A stretch of 64,000 bases of DNA from Bacteroidota bacterium (GTDB taxonomy: Bacteria; Bacteroidota; Bacteroidia; Bacteroidales; Prolixibacteraceae), in assembly GCA_023251455.1 (NCBI GenBank), contig JAHEYT010000025.1, positions 3,116 through 67,115 on the forward strand, given 5' to 3'. How positions within the stretch are numbered: position 1 is the first letter of the stretch; every line of letters starts with the position of its first letter. A program made the translations under genes and the position numbers. The notes below the pieces were generated by a model. It was given only the letters and a program-made list of their open reading frames with translations. It was not told the origin of the DNA and ran no database searches. Of this stretch, positions 28,268-37,628 are shown in pieces.

Positions 28268-29950
28268 ATGAGAAAAATAATAAGCTCACTATTTATAGTC
28301 CTTTTTCTGGTAAGCTGTAGCGATTACCTGAACGAAGACAACAAAAGCGGGATCACCAACGAAGAGTTTTACAAAACCGAAGTGGGTTTTACCACCATGG
28401 TTACTGCATCTTATAATTCGTTGCGCACCGTTTATGGCGGCACCCCCTGGCTACAATGTGCAGGTACCGATATGTACCAGCGCGAACGCGGAACAGGAAA
28501 TAAAGCAATCATGGAATACGAACAACTGTATGCCACCGATAGCTATGTAAAAACATTCTATCAGAATGTATACAGTGCGATTCAGGTGACAAACATGGCT
28601 CTAAAATACATCGATCTGCCAACAGTAACTGAAGCTAAACGCACCACATGGAAAGCAGAATTAACTTTCTTACGTGCTTTTTATCACTTTATCCTGGTTG
28701 AACAGTTTGGTGGCATTTGCATCAGCAAAGAGGCTACTACAGCCCCAAGGATGGATATGCCCAGAAGTTCGCTCGCCGATTCATACGCCTTTATTATCAG
28801 TGAAATGGAAGCAGCTCTGCCAAATTTGGGTACCGAATTGGCTAAAGTAAATAAAACGGTTGCCAACCACTATCTGGCTAAAGTTTATCTTACCCGTGGT
28901 TGGGACTTGAAACAAAGCGCAGATTTTGATAAAGCTAAAACTTATGCAACAGCTGCGATTGCAGGGAAAGGAATTACAATACCGTTCGAAACGTTGTGGA
29001 GCCCTACAAACGAAAACAACGATGAGGTTATTTTTGCAGTTCAGTATGATGCCAAATCAATTGCCAGTACCACCAGCGGAAATAATCAACAGTCGCTTTT
29101 TGGCCCATATTTGGGTGGTTCAGAGTTGAAACACAAATACATGAGTACCGTGCTTTATCCTTCATGGAATTTGCATGTATTTTATGGTGAAAACGATGCC
29201 CGCTACGATGCCACTTTCATGACCACCATTTACGACCAGTATTTCCATTATTACGATGCCACAAAAGATAAGTCAAAAATGTTGATTAGGGCTTACTATC
29301 CTCGTGTTTGGGGTCGCGACTATACCGATGCCGATCTTACTGCATGGAAAGCTGCTCATCCTACGCAAATAGCTTCGAATATTAAGTATTATCCTTTTAA
29401 ATACGATGAAGTTGCCTATCGTGCAGCCTATGAACTCGATTTCTGTACACCAGTAATTAAGAAGTTCGACAGCCCGGCAACATCAGCCATTTTTGATCAG
29501 AATTGCAGTACCCGTGATATCGTATTGGCTCGTCGTGCCGAAACTTATTTTCTGTATGCTGAAGCTTGCATTGGCTTGAACGATTTTGCCAATGCTGAAG
29601 TAAACGTGCAAAAGGTGTTGGATCGTCCGGGAAATGCCAAAGACGGGAATAAACTCGCACCAAACCTTTCAATTGCTGCCGCCGGAAGTCAGAGTGATGC
29701 GTTAAATGCTTACCTCATTGAAAGCGCCAAGGAATTTGCGGGCGAATACCTGAGATGGCCTGAATTGCGCCGTACCGGAAAACTGAAAGAATTCTGCGGA
29801 AAATACAATTACGACATCAAAAAAGTTGGAGTCGATGTCGCATTTAAAGGATTAGATGGCCAGGACAAGATCTATCGTCCAATCCCACAGGATGCTATCG
29901 ATTTAAATGAAGCTGAAATTGTACAAAATCCAGGCTACGTAGCCAAATAA
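28268..29950 (+). CDS. susD: SusD/RagB-type glycan-binding lipoprotein
   Basis: The 560-residue protein has a lipoprotein signal whose lipobox ends LVSC, followed by SDYLNEDNKSG; the nearby Asp/Glu residues suit surface export. It has the family's N-terminal block (EEFYKTEVGFTTMVTASYNSL), TPR-like helices (ELTFLRAFYHFILVEQFGG, AKVYLTRGW) and the C-terminal signature FAGEYLRWPELRRTGKL with RPIPQDAIDLN near the end. It caps the SusC pore and captures oligosaccharides at the cell surface. It is followed by a strong terminator, so the PL10 gene beyond may have its own start or depend on read-through. Confidence 0.94.
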   Translation: MRKIISSLFIVLFLVSCSDYLNEDNKSGITNEEFYKTEVGFTTMVTASYNSLRTVYGGTPWLQCAGTDMYQRERGTGNKAIMEYEQLYATDSYVKTFYQNVYSAIQVTNMALKYIDLPTVTEAKRTTWKAELTFLRAFYHFILVEQFGGICISKEATTAPRMDMPRSSLADSYAFIISEMEAALPNLGTELAKVNKTVANHYLAKVYLTRGWDLKQSADFDKAKTYATAAIAGKGITIPFETLWSPTNENNDEVIFAVQYDAKSIASTTSGNNQQSLFGPYLGGSELKHKYMSTVLYPSWNLHVFYGENDARYDATFMTTIYDQYFHYYDATKDKSKMLIRAYYPRVWGRDYTDADLTAWKAAHPTQIASNIKYYPFKYDEVAYRAAYELDFCTPVIKKFDSPATSAIFDQNCSTRDIVLARRAETYFLYAEACIGLNDFANAEVNVQKVLDRPGNAKDGNKLAPNLSIAAAGSQSDALNAYLIESAKEFAGEYLRWPELRRTGKLKEFCGKYNYDIKKVGVDVAFKGLDGQDKIYRPIPQDAIDLNEAEIVQNPGYVAK

Positions 29951-29966
29951 TTTAGTATCGATCTTA

Positions 29967-30004
29967 TTCGGGAAGCGGAAAACCCGCTTCCCGAATTTTT
30001 TATT
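29967..30004 (+). terminator. Rho-independent terminator after susD
   Basis: Perfect 12-bp stem TTCGGGAAGCGG / CCGCTTCCCGAA with loop AAAAC, followed by TTTTTTATTATT. It starts 17 bases after the susD stop and separates import genes from the degradative enzymes. Confidence 0.88.
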
Positions 30005-30066
30005 ATCCGACTTTTAAAACTGTTTGCTAAATTTAAGCCTGAACTATTCCTAAAAGACTGAGCCGA

Positions 30067-31254
30067 ATGAAAAACCTATTTCTTTCCATAGGACTGCCCA
30101 TGTTGCTGATAATTTTGGTTGTCCGTAATTCCTCAGCTCAAACCAATAATTATCCGGTCATCAGCATGGAACCGTTCGGCGATAGTATGCGTCACTGGTA
30201 TGGTATTCGCGACGATGGAAATATCATACAACCCAAACAAAATCAACCCAGATATACCGAAACTGAGATTACGAAAATCGCTGATAATATTCTACTGTAT
30301 CAGCGTAACAATGGAGGCTGGCCGAAGAATTACGACATGCAGGCAATCCTAACTTCTGAACAAATTGATAGTCTGCAAAAAACCAAAGACCAGCATCATG
30401 CCACTTTCGACAACTCAACAACTTACACACACATTGAATACCTGGCCAAAGTTTATTCTCTGACCCAAATTCCAAAATACAAAGACGCATGTTTGAAAGG
30501 GATCCATTTTGTGCTCGAAGCTCAATATCCCAACGGAGGCTGGCCTCAGTATTTTCCGCTCGATAAAGGCAATTACAGTCGTCGCATCACCTTTAACGAC
30601 GGCGCATATTTGGGTATTATGCAAATGCTTCGGCACATTGCAGAAAATAATTCCGATTTTTCATGGGTTGAAGAAAGCCTCCGGAAAAAGGTTCAGCAAG
30701 CTTACGGCAAAGGATTGGATTGTATCCTGAAAATGCAGATCGTCGATAACGGAAAACTGACAGTTTGGTGTCAGCAACACGATGAAATTACATTACAGCC
30801 AGCTTGGGCAAGGGCTTTCGAACCACCCAGCATTTGCAATGGAGAAAGCGCTTCGGTCGTTCTTTTCCTGATGAGCATGGATAAACCTAATCGCAAAATC
30901 ATAGAATCAGTACAAAGTGCCGTACAATGGTTTCAGGCCTCGGAAATTTTAAATACACGAGTTGAAACAGTTAAAGCTCCCACAGAAAAATCAAAATATC
31001 GGACCTATTCATCTGACCGGGTGGTGGTGATCGATTCAACTGCTCCGCCAATCTGGACTCGTTATTACGAATTGGGAACGCATAAACCTTTGTTTTGCGA
31101 TCGGAACAGCAAATATCTTTATTCGCTGGCTGAAGTGAGCCGCGAACGTCGAAATGGATATGCATGGTACACATATGCACCACAAGAAGTTCTGGATAAA
31201 TATCCGGAATGGCAAAAGAAATGGGCGCTTGAAAAGAATGTATTGGATCAATAA
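30067..31254 (+). CDS. PL10-family pectate lyase
   Basis: The 395-residue protein has a signal peptide (MLLIILVVRNSSAQ). Family hallmarks: LLYQRNNGGWPKNYDM, DNSTTYTHIEYLAKVY, EAQYPNGGWPQYFPL, ITFNDGAYLGIMQMLRHI, WCQQHDEITLQPAWARAFEPP and GTHKPLFCDRNSKYLYSL. In PL10 enzymes a substrate-assisted Arg/Asp mechanism cleaves polygalacturonate by beta-elimination. The conserved Asp (FNDGA, CDRN) and Arg residues are present. It produces the unsaturated ends that the GH105 enzyme removes. Length matches the catalytic module alone, with no carbohydrate-binding module. Confidence 0.9.
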   Translation: MKNLFLSIGLPMLLIILVVRNSSAQTNNYPVISMEPFGDSMRHWYGIRDDGNIIQPKQNQPRYTETEITKIADNILLYQRNNGGWPKNYDMQAILTSEQIDSLQKTKDQHHATFDNSTTYTHIEYLAKVYSLTQIPKYKDACLKGIHFVLEAQYPNGGWPQYFPLDKGNYSRRITFNDGAYLGIMQMLRHIAENNSDFSWVEESLRKKVQQAYGKGLDCILKMQIVDNGKLTVWCQQHDEITLQPAWARAFEPPSICNGESASVVLFLMSMDKPNRKIIESVQSAVQWFQASEILNTRVETVKAPTEKSKYRTYSSDRVVVIDSTAPPIWTRYYELGTHKPLFCDRNSKYLYSLAEVSRERRNGYAWYTYAPQEVLDKYPEWQKKWALEKNVLDQ

Positions 31255-31265
31255 AACCTATCGAT

Positions 31266-32651
31266 ATGAAACCAACTTTTTTGATTATTGCTCTTTTTGT
31301 TGCATGTTTTTCCAACGCACAAACGGTTGAAGAAAGCTATCGGAAACCACTAAAAGAGGTGCTGGCTCAGGTTGAAACCCGTTTTCATGTCAAACTGAGT
31401 TTTGACGAAAAACTGGTTGCCGAGCGTTCAGTCAACTACGCGCAGTGGCGGTTTAAAGATGATGTTGAAGCAACTTTACAGGCTGTTTTGGTGCCACTCG
31501 ATCTGGTTTTTTCGAAAAGCGGAGAGAATGCATATAAAATTGAGGCTTTTCAATACCATCGTCGTTCGGTTGAAGATGGACAAAAGCATTTAACCCGTTT
31601 GCTTTCCTTGTATCCCAAGCTTCCTGATTGGTGGAAACGCAAAGCTGAATTGCAGCAATGTTTCCTTTCAACACTTGGGTTATCTCCACTTCCTGAAAAA
31701 GTAAATTCAGCTCCCATTTATGCCAACAAACGTCAACTGGATGGATATAGTGCTGAGAACGTTGCAATAGAAAGTCTTCCCGGAGTATTTGTCAGTGGAA
31801 CTTTATACCGACCGCTCAAAGGTAAAGGTCCTTTCCCTGCAGTAATGCTCGCACAGGGACATGGCGAAATTCAACATTACAGCGAAAGTTCGCAATTGTT
31901 GAGCGCTACTCTGGCACGGATGGGCGCGGTTGTTTTTAGCTACGACATGTTTGCCAAGGGAGAAGAAAGCCTTCAGTTTGCATTCGAAGACCACCGAACG
32001 ATTTTAGCCCCAACCATGCAAACGCTCAATAGCATCAGGATACTCGATTTCCTGAGTGCATTGCCTTATGTTGATCCCAAGCGAATTGGCATGACCGGAG
32101 CTTCCGGAGGTGGAACACAAACATTCCTGATGACCGCACTCGATCCACGTATTGCGGTGAGCGCTCCTGTGGTGATGGTTTCCTCCTGGTTCTTTGGTGG
32201 CTGTCCTTGCGAAAGTGGTATGCCGATTCATTCCTGTGGAGAGTGGGGCACGAACAATGTTGAAATCGCTGCCATGGCCGCACCACGCCCGATGTTGGTT
32301 GTTTCCGATGGAGGCGACTGGACCGCCAATGTTCCTGAAATCGAATTCCCATACCTAAAAAAAGTCTATACTTTATTTGGAAAGCCTGAATTGGTTGAAA
32401 ACGTCCATCTGGAAAAAGAAGGGCATGACTACGGCCCATCGAAACGCCAGGCCGTTTATGAGTTTTTAGCCCGACAATTTGATCTCAACATTAATGCGGT
32501 AAAAGCAGCATCAGGTGAAGTTGATGAATCGAAATCGACTGTCGAAACCAAATCGGCCATGCTCGTATTTGGCGAAAACGGAGAACGTTTGCCTGCACAA
32601 GCTATTCACGGGATTGATGCTTTAAAAGCCGTGTTAAATGCTAAAAAATAA
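31266..32651 (+). CDS. STN domain fused to an acetyl-xylan-esterase-like hydrolase
   Basis: The 461-residue protein has a signal peptide (FLIIALFVACFSNAQ). Residues about 22-95 look like an STN (secretin/TonB short N-terminal) domain: PLKEVLAQVETRFHVKLSFD, then VEATLQAVLVPLDLVFSKSG and YKIE. From about 160 there is an alpha/beta hydrolase with PFPAVMLAQGHGE, the nucleophile elbow GASGGGTQ (about 276-283), VVSDGGDW and the histidine in KEGHDYGPSK. A CxCxxG segment (GGCPCESGMPIHSC) is a family-specific loop. It is probably a periplasmic pectin or xylan acetyl esterase. STN domains normally sit on TonB-dependent receptors, anti-sigma factors or secretins, so this fusion is unusual. Confidence 0.8.
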   Translation: MKPTFLIIALFVACFSNAQTVEESYRKPLKEVLAQVETRFHVKLSFDEKLVAERSVNYAQWRFKDDVEATLQAVLVPLDLVFSKSGENAYKIEAFQYHRRSVEDGQKHLTRLLSLYPKLPDWWKRKAELQQCFLSTLGLSPLPEKVNSAPIYANKRQLDGYSAENVAIESLPGVFVSGTLYRPLKGKGPFPAVMLAQGHGEIQHYSESSQLLSATLARMGAVVFSYDMFAKGEESLQFAFEDHRTILAPTMQTLNSIRILDFLSALPYVDPKRIGMTGASGGGTQTFLMTALDPRIAVSAPVVMVSSWFFGGCPCESGMPIHSCGEWGTNNVEIAAMAAPRPMLVVSDGGDWTANVPEIEFPYLKKVYTLFGKPELVENVHLEKEGHDYGPSKRQAVYEFLARQFDLNINAVKAASGEVDESKSTVETKSAMLVFGENGERLPAQAIHGIDALKAVLNAKK

Positions 32652-32661
32652 TAAAAGAAAA

Positions 32662-33660
32662 ATGAACTTTTCCCAGAGAATATTTGCTTTGAGTATCCTG
32701 ATTTTGTTTTCAGGAGAACTGTTTTCGCAAAGAGAAAATGGGATTATTTTTCCACGCGATACCTCGTTTACACCCTATTCGGCCTGGGTAAATATTAAGA
32801 ATAATTTTCCGGAAGCAAGAATTGTCAAACCACAACTTCCGGCAGGTGTTCGGGCTAAAAGTGATTTGGTTTATGCAACATTGCCCAATACTCCGTATGG
32901 TAAACGCGAGTTGCATCTCGATTTGTTTCGTCCGGAGAAACCTGGTAAATATCCTGTTTTGCTGCTGATTCATGGTGGCGGCTGGCGTTCAGGAAATAAA
33001 TCGATGGATATTCCATTGGCTCAGCAAATTGCAGCAAAAGGATATGTTACAGCTGCGGTCGAGCATCGTCTTTCTCCGGAAGCTTTGTATCCGGCTGCTG
33101 TATACGACATTAAAGCAGCGGTTCGTTTTTTACGGGCCAATGCTAAAAAATACAACATCGATCCGAAAAGGATTGCTATTGGTGGAAGTTCGGCTGGTGG
33201 GCAGTTGGCTTCATTGGTTGGAGCATCTTCCGGAGTGAAGAAATTTGAAGGAACCGAAGGAAATCCTGGTGTATCTTCAGCAGTTCAAGCCATTATTGAT
33301 ATAGATGGAGTGCTGGATTTTAATACCCCTGACGAAAAAGGCAAAACTGAAGAAGCGGCAAAGAAATCGGCTGGAGCATTGTGGTTTGGCACCACTTTCA
33401 ACCAAAATTCGGAGAAATGGATTGAAGCATCACCCATTCAGTATGTTGGTAAAAATACACCTCCGATGTTATTTGTTAACAGCGCTTTGCCTCGGTTTCA
33501 TTTTGGACGCGACAGTGTGATTGCCATTCTTAACAAGCACAAAATATATAGTGAGGTTCATACTATTGAGAATACGCCTCATCCGTTTTGGCTGTTTCAT
33601 CCCTGGTTCGATCCTATAGTGAACTATATAGTCGATTTCTTAGATAAAGTTTTAAAATAG
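32662..33660 (+). CDS. Secreted carbohydrate esterase (alpha/beta hydrolase, BD-FAE/CE10-like)
   Basis: A 332-residue product from the chosen start, with signal peptide IFALSILILFSGELFSQ. Core motifs are the oxyanion hole LLIHGGGWRSGNKS, the nucleophile elbow GGSSAGGQLAS (about 176-186 of the shorter form), an acidic segment DIDGVLDFN and a histidine in ENTPHPFWLFHPW. These fit feruloyl/acetyl esterases found in pectin and xylan loci. An in-frame ATG at 32638 would overlap the previous gene by 14 bases and put charged residues before the signal peptide, so 32662 is preferred. It likely removes acetyl groups from galacturonan or side chains. Confidence 0.82.
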   Translation: MNFSQRIFALSILILFSGELFSQRENGIIFPRDTSFTPYSAWVNIKNNFPEARIVKPQLPAGVRAKSDLVYATLPNTPYGKRELHLDLFRPEKPGKYPVLLLIHGGGWRSGNKSMDIPLAQQIAAKGYVTAAVEHRLSPEALYPAAVYDIKAAVRFLRANAKKYNIDPKRIAIGGSSAGGQLASLVGASSGVKKFEGTEGNPGVSSAVQAIIDIDGVLDFNTPDEKGKTEEAAKKSAGALWFGTTFNQNSEKWIEASPIQYVGKNTPPMLFVNSALPRFHFGRDSVIAILNKHKIYSEVHTIENTPHPFWLFHPWFDPIVNYIVDFLDKVLK

Positions 33661-33666
33661 AAAAAG

Positions 33667-34644
33667 ATGAGGATTTTAAAATTAACGATTGTTTGCCTGC
33701 TTCTTTCAGTGTGGTCTTTCTCCGCTGAAAAGTACGATTATGTGGTTGCTTTAGACGGAAGCGGTGATTTCACTTCCATCCAGAAAGCGGTTGATGCCTG
33801 TAAGATATTTCCGGATAATAGGATCACCATTCATGTGAAAAACGGGATTTACAAAGAGAAGATTGCTGTTCTGGAAGGAAATACACAGTTGTCGATCATT
33901 GGTGAAAGCGTGGATAAAACCATTATCACGTTCGACGATTATTTCGACAAAATCAACCGCGGCCGGAATAGTACTTTTTATACCTCCACACTTAAAGTTG
34001 AAGCGAGCGATTTCAGGCTTGAAACTGTAACTGTTGAGAATTCGGCAGGTCCGGTTGGACAAGCACTTGCTCTGAACGTTGAAGGCGACCGATGCGTATT
34101 TGTTAATTGTCGGTTTCTTGGCAATCAGGATACCGTTTATGCCGCCGGAAAATTTAGCCGTCAGTATTTTTACAACTGCTACATTGAGGGAACCACCGAT
34201 TTTATTTTTGGCGAGGCAACTGCTGTTTTTGAGCAATGTTCACTTCATGCTAAAGCAAACTCATTCCTTTCCGCAGCCAGTACTACTGAAGGAAAGCCTT
34301 TCGGTTTTGTGTTCCTGAATTGCAAAATTACTGCCGCTTCAGGAGTTGATAAGGTATTCTTAGGCCGTCCTTGGCGAAGTTTTGCCAAAGTAGCTTTCCT
34401 GAATTGTGAAATGGGATCATTCATCACTGCTGAAGGCTGGGACAACTGGTCGAAAACCGAGAATGAAAAAACTGTCACTTTCGTCGAATTCAATAATAAA
34501 GGTGCAGGCGCCGATCGTTCGAAACGGGTGTCCTGGTCGCGTGAATTGACTAAAAAAGAAGCAGCAAACTTCAGTAAAGAAAAGATATTTACCCCTTTGG
34601 GCTGGGAAATTTCCACGGGGAAAAAGAAGTGGTACGAATTATAG
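33667..34644 (+). CDS. CE8 pectin methylesterase (first copy)
   Basis: The 325-residue protein has a signal peptide and a right-handed beta-helix. Signatures are VVALDGSGDFTSIQKAVDA, the first catalytic Asp in FLGNQDTVYA, the second in GTTDFIFGEATAVFEQC and the Arg in LGRPWRSFAKVAFLNCEM, then EGWDNWSK. All the residues used by pectin methylesterases are present. It removes methyl groups from homogalacturonan so that PL10 and GH28 can act. It begins 6 bases after the esterase stop, so the two are co-transcribed. A paralogue lies at 36454. Confidence 0.93.
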   Translation: MRILKLTIVCLLLSVWSFSAEKYDYVVALDGSGDFTSIQKAVDACKIFPDNRITIHVKNGIYKEKIAVLEGNTQLSIIGESVDKTIITFDDYFDKINRGRNSTFYTSTLKVEASDFRLETVTVENSAGPVGQALALNVEGDRCVFVNCRFLGNQDTVYAAGKFSRQYFYNCYIEGTTDFIFGEATAVFEQCSLHAKANSFLSAASTTEGKPFGFVFLNCKITAASGVDKVFLGRPWRSFAKVAFLNCEMGSFITAEGWDNWSKTENEKTVTFVEFNNKGAGADRSKRVSWSRELTKKEAANFSKEKIFTPLGWEISTGKKKWYEL

Positions 34645-34657
34645 ATAAACTAAAAAT

Positions 34658-36283
34658 ATGAACCGATTATATTCACTTTGTTTGGCCTTGACTGTTGCTG
34701 TTTCGTGGAATGCAGCAGCACAAACAAGTAATTCTATATCCAAATCATGGGTTTCCGACAATGGAGATGGAACCTATACCAATCCGGTGCTGTATGCCGA
34801 TTACTCCGATCCGGATGCCATTCGGGTGGGCGACGATTATTACCTCACTGCCTCGTCGTTTAATTGTGTGCCTGGCTTACCAATACTTCATTCCAAAGAT
34901 ATAGTCAACTGGGAATTGATTGGCTATGCGCTCGAAAAACAGCCTCCGTTCGATGTATTCAATAAAGTTCAGCATGGCGGCGGCGTTTGGGCTCCGTGCA
35001 TCCGTTTCCACAGCAATGAGTTTTACATTTATTATCCTGATCCTGATTTCGGTATTTATATGGTGAAAGCCTCCAATCCGAAAGGGCCGTGGTCTAAACC
35101 TTTGCTGGTTCAATCCGGTAAAGGTCTGATTGATCCTTCTCCGCTATGGGATACCGATGGAAAAGCTTATCTGGTATATGCTTTAGCCGGAAGTCGTGCC
35201 GGAGTAAAAAGCGTCATCCTGATTAACCGCATGGCTCCGGATGGTTCCAGGCTTATTGGAAACAGCGTGATGCTCATCGACGGGCATAAAAATCACCCGA
35301 CCATTGAAGGTCCTAAAATCTATAAGCGAAACGGTTGGTATTACGTTTTTGCTCCTGCAGGTGGTGTACCAACTGGTTGGCAAATGGTGATGCGTTCGAA
35401 AAATATATTTGGACCATACGAAGACAAAATCGTAATGTCTCAGGGAAAAACCGACATCAATGGCCCACATCAGGGCGCATGGATTGACACCAAAACCGGC
35501 GAAAACTGGTTTCTGAATTTTCAGGATTTAGGCGCTTACGGAAGGGTGTTACACTTGAACCCGATGAAATGGGTAAACGACTGGCCGGTGATTGGCGTTG
35601 AAACCGATGGCGACGGAACGGGAGACCCTGTTCGTACCTACAAAATGCCGAATGTTGGCAAAGCCTATCCAAAAATGACACCTCCTGAAAGCGACGAATT
35701 TAATGGAAGCGAATTGGGATTGCAATGGCAATGGCATGCCAATTACCAAACCTGCTGGGGATTTCCTTCCGGAAATCTGGGCTTTTTCAGACTGAATTGC
35801 ATTCCAAGACCAACCGATGCGGTCAATTTGTGGGGCGTTTCAAACTTGTTACTTCAGAAGTTTCCAGCTCCTGAATTTATTGCAACAGCCAAACTCACCT
35901 TCGATGCACGCTTCGACGGTGAAGAAGTTGGCTTGGTAGTGATGGGAATGGATTATGCCCGAATTGCGGTTAAACGCGAAAAAGGGAAGCTGCAAGTTCA
36001 AACGGCTAATTGCCAACAGGCCGATAAAGCCGGAAAAGAAGAAGTATCTATACCAAACGCAATTGATACACCTACCATTTATTTACGTGTTCATGTTTGG
36101 AAAGGCGCCGAATGCAGTTTCAGTTACAGTCTCGACGATCGGTCCTATATTCAAACTGATAACAAATTCAGAGTCCGTGAAGGCAAATGGATAGGTGCTA
36201 AAGTCGGTTTCTATGCACTTCGTGAAGGCGTGATCAACGATGCCGGATCAGCCGATATCGATTGGTTTAGAACAGAAAAATAA
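34658..36283 (+). CDS. GH43-family glycosidase (arabinofuranosidase/xylosidase type)
   Basis: The 541-residue protein has a signal peptide ending near AAAQ. The N-terminal five-bladed propeller has the GH43 catalytic residues: the base Asp in YADYSDPDAIRVGDDYY, the pKa-modulating Asp in GLIDPSPLWDTDG and the acid Glu in HPTIEGPKIYKRNGWYY. The C-terminal part (about 345-541) is a concanavalin-like DUF1349-type module (ESDEFNGSELGLQWQWHANY, FDARFDGEEVGLVVMGMDYA). It probably trims arabinose or xylose from pectin side chains. The exact subfamily was not determined. Confidence 0.88.
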   Translation: MNRLYSLCLALTVAVSWNAAAQTSNSISKSWVSDNGDGTYTNPVLYADYSDPDAIRVGDDYYLTASSFNCVPGLPILHSKDIVNWELIGYALEKQPPFDVFNKVQHGGGVWAPCIRFHSNEFYIYYPDPDFGIYMVKASNPKGPWSKPLLVQSGKGLIDPSPLWDTDGKAYLVYALAGSRAGVKSVILINRMAPDGSRLIGNSVMLIDGHKNHPTIEGPKIYKRNGWYYVFAPAGGVPTGWQMVMRSKNIFGPYEDKIVMSQGKTDINGPHQGAWIDTKTGENWFLNFQDLGAYGRVLHLNPMKWVNDWPVIGVETDGDGTGDPVRTYKMPNVGKAYPKMTPPESDEFNGSELGLQWQWHANYQTCWGFPSGNLGFFRLNCIPRPTDAVNLWGVSNLLLQKFPAPEFIATAKLTFDARFDGEEVGLVVMGMDYARIAVKREKGKLQVQTANCQQADKAGKEEVSIPNAIDTPTIYLRVHVWKGAECSFSYSLDDRSYIQTDNKFRVREGKWIGAKVGFYALREGVINDAGSADIDWFRTEK

Positions 36284-36327
36284 GAAAAACAGAGTGTTGG
36301 CTTTTTTAACCTGATAGGGTATAATAT

Positions 36328-36424
36328 CAATAGCCCGGGGTTTCACCCCCGGGTTAAATGAAGGCAACAAAACCCCGTCCGCGAGGAAATTACAATCAAG
36401 GTAGATTTCTCTTTTCGGACGGAA
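36328..36424. repeat. Double-hairpin intergenic element
   Basis: CCCGGGG (36334-36340) pairs with CCCCGGG (36347-36353). A second, larger stem pairs CCGTCCG (36375-36381) with CGGACGG (36416-36422), extended inside by GAGGAAAT/ATTTCTC with a bulge. It lies between GH43 and the second CE8 gene. It looks like a structured dispersed repeat rather than a terminator, since no T-run follows. Confidence 0.55.
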
Positions 36425-36453
36425 TTGAGATAATGATTTAAATGTGAATACAC

Positions 36454-37422
36454 ATGCTAAAACGACTTCAAAAATATTGTACCTGTTTAATCGCAATCTC
36501 ACTGATTTCATCGATTGCTTTTGCTGTTGAGCCAGACTTTGTGGTGGCAACTGATGGAACTGGTAATTTTCGCACCGTTCAGGAAGCAATTAATGCAGTG
36601 CCCGATTTCAGGAAGAATGAAACCCGGATATTCATTAAAAAAGGTATTTACAAGGAAAAACTGGTACTGGCCGGAAGCAAAACCAATGTGGTTTTTATTG
36701 GCGAATATCGTGATCAAACCATTCTGACTTACGACGATTTTGCTTCGAAGAAAAACCGCTTTGGCGAAGAAGTCGGAACAACCGGCTCAACTTCGTTCTT
36801 TGTTTTTGGCGATGGTTTCCGTGCCGAAAATATCACATTCGAAAACTCATCTGGACCAGTTGGTCAAGCTGTCGCGGTGAGGATCGATGGCGATATGGTT
36901 GCTTTTATCAATTGCCGGTTTCTAGGCTTTCAGGATACACTTTACCCGCATGGTGAAAAAAGCAGGCAGTATTACCGCGATTGTGTGATCGAAGGAACGA
37001 TAGATTTTATCTTCGGTTGGTCAACGGCTGTTTTTGATCGGTGCACGATTGTTTGCAAAGATCATGGTTTTATTACCGCGCCATCAACTAACGAAGGAAC
37101 GCCTTTTGGCTTTGTTTTTCTCGATTGCAAAATTACAGGAACCGCTCCGGAAGCAGCATTCTATTTGGGTCGACCATGGCGTCCATTCGGAAAATCAGCT
37201 TTTCTACGTTGCGAATTGGGTGGTATGATCAAGCCTGAAGGCTGGGACAACTGGGGTAAAACAGATAATGAGAAAACAACGTCTTTTGCCGAGTACAAAA
37301 ATACAGGTGTCGGAGCATCAATTGAAAAGAGGGTAGGGTGGTCGCATCAGTTGACCGATGAGGAGGCTTCAAACTATACACCTGAAAAGATATTGGGAGA
37401 TTGGGGGGTAAAACACAAGTAA
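36454..37422 (+). CDS. CE8 pectin methylesterase (second copy)
   Basis: The 322-residue protein is paralogous to the one at 33667. It has a signal peptide (LIAISLISSIAFA), VVATDGTGNFRTVQEAINAV, FLGFQDTLYPHGEKSRQYY, GTIDFIFGWSTAVFDRC, LGRPWRPFGKSAFLRCEL and EGWDNWGK. Both catalytic Asp residues and the Arg are kept. It differs most around residues 100-115 (a KKNRFGEEVGTTGS insert), which may tune substrate preference. It is separated from GH43 by the double-hairpin element. Confidence 0.93.
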   Translation: MLKRLQKYCTCLIAISLISSIAFAVEPDFVVATDGTGNFRTVQEAINAVPDFRKNETRIFIKKGIYKEKLVLAGSKTNVVFIGEYRDQTILTYDDFASKKNRFGEEVGTTGSTSFFVFGDGFRAENITFENSSGPVGQAVAVRIDGDMVAFINCRFLGFQDTLYPHGEKSRQYYRDCVIEGTIDFIFGWSTAVFDRCTIVCKDHGFITAPSTNEGTPFGFVFLDCKITGTAPEAAFYLGRPWRPFGKSAFLRCELGGMIKPEGWDNWGKTDNEKTTSFAEYKNTGVGASIEKRVGWSHQLTDEEASNYTPEKILGDWGVKHK

Positions 37423-37628
37423 AAAGGAGTCGGAAGACCGGAGACGGAAGTTTGAAGTGCAGCTCCCTGAGTAGTGAAGCGTATCGAAGGAAGTCTTACA
37501 GAATTAAAGTGATCAGTTTCAGTTGGCAGAAGACGCAAAGTTATGCTTTGACATACTTGGAATTTGGAACATGAAATTTGGAACGATAAATAATCAATCA
37601 TCAATAAGAAATAATAAACCCAAAAGAT
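37423..37628. other. Intergenic region with repeat debris
   Basis: It contains TCGGAAGACCGGAGACGG, TCCCTGAGTAGTGAAGCG, AAAGTGATCAGTTTCAGTTG and TTGGAATTTGGAACATGAAA. These low-complexity pieces are typical of decayed intergenic repeats. AAAGTGATCAGT recurs after the next gene at about 39331. Confidence 0.4.

Noticed and set aside
37423-37628. Promoter or leader RNA before GH28
   Set aside because: Only decayed repeat fragments are visible; no convincing -7/-33 pair.
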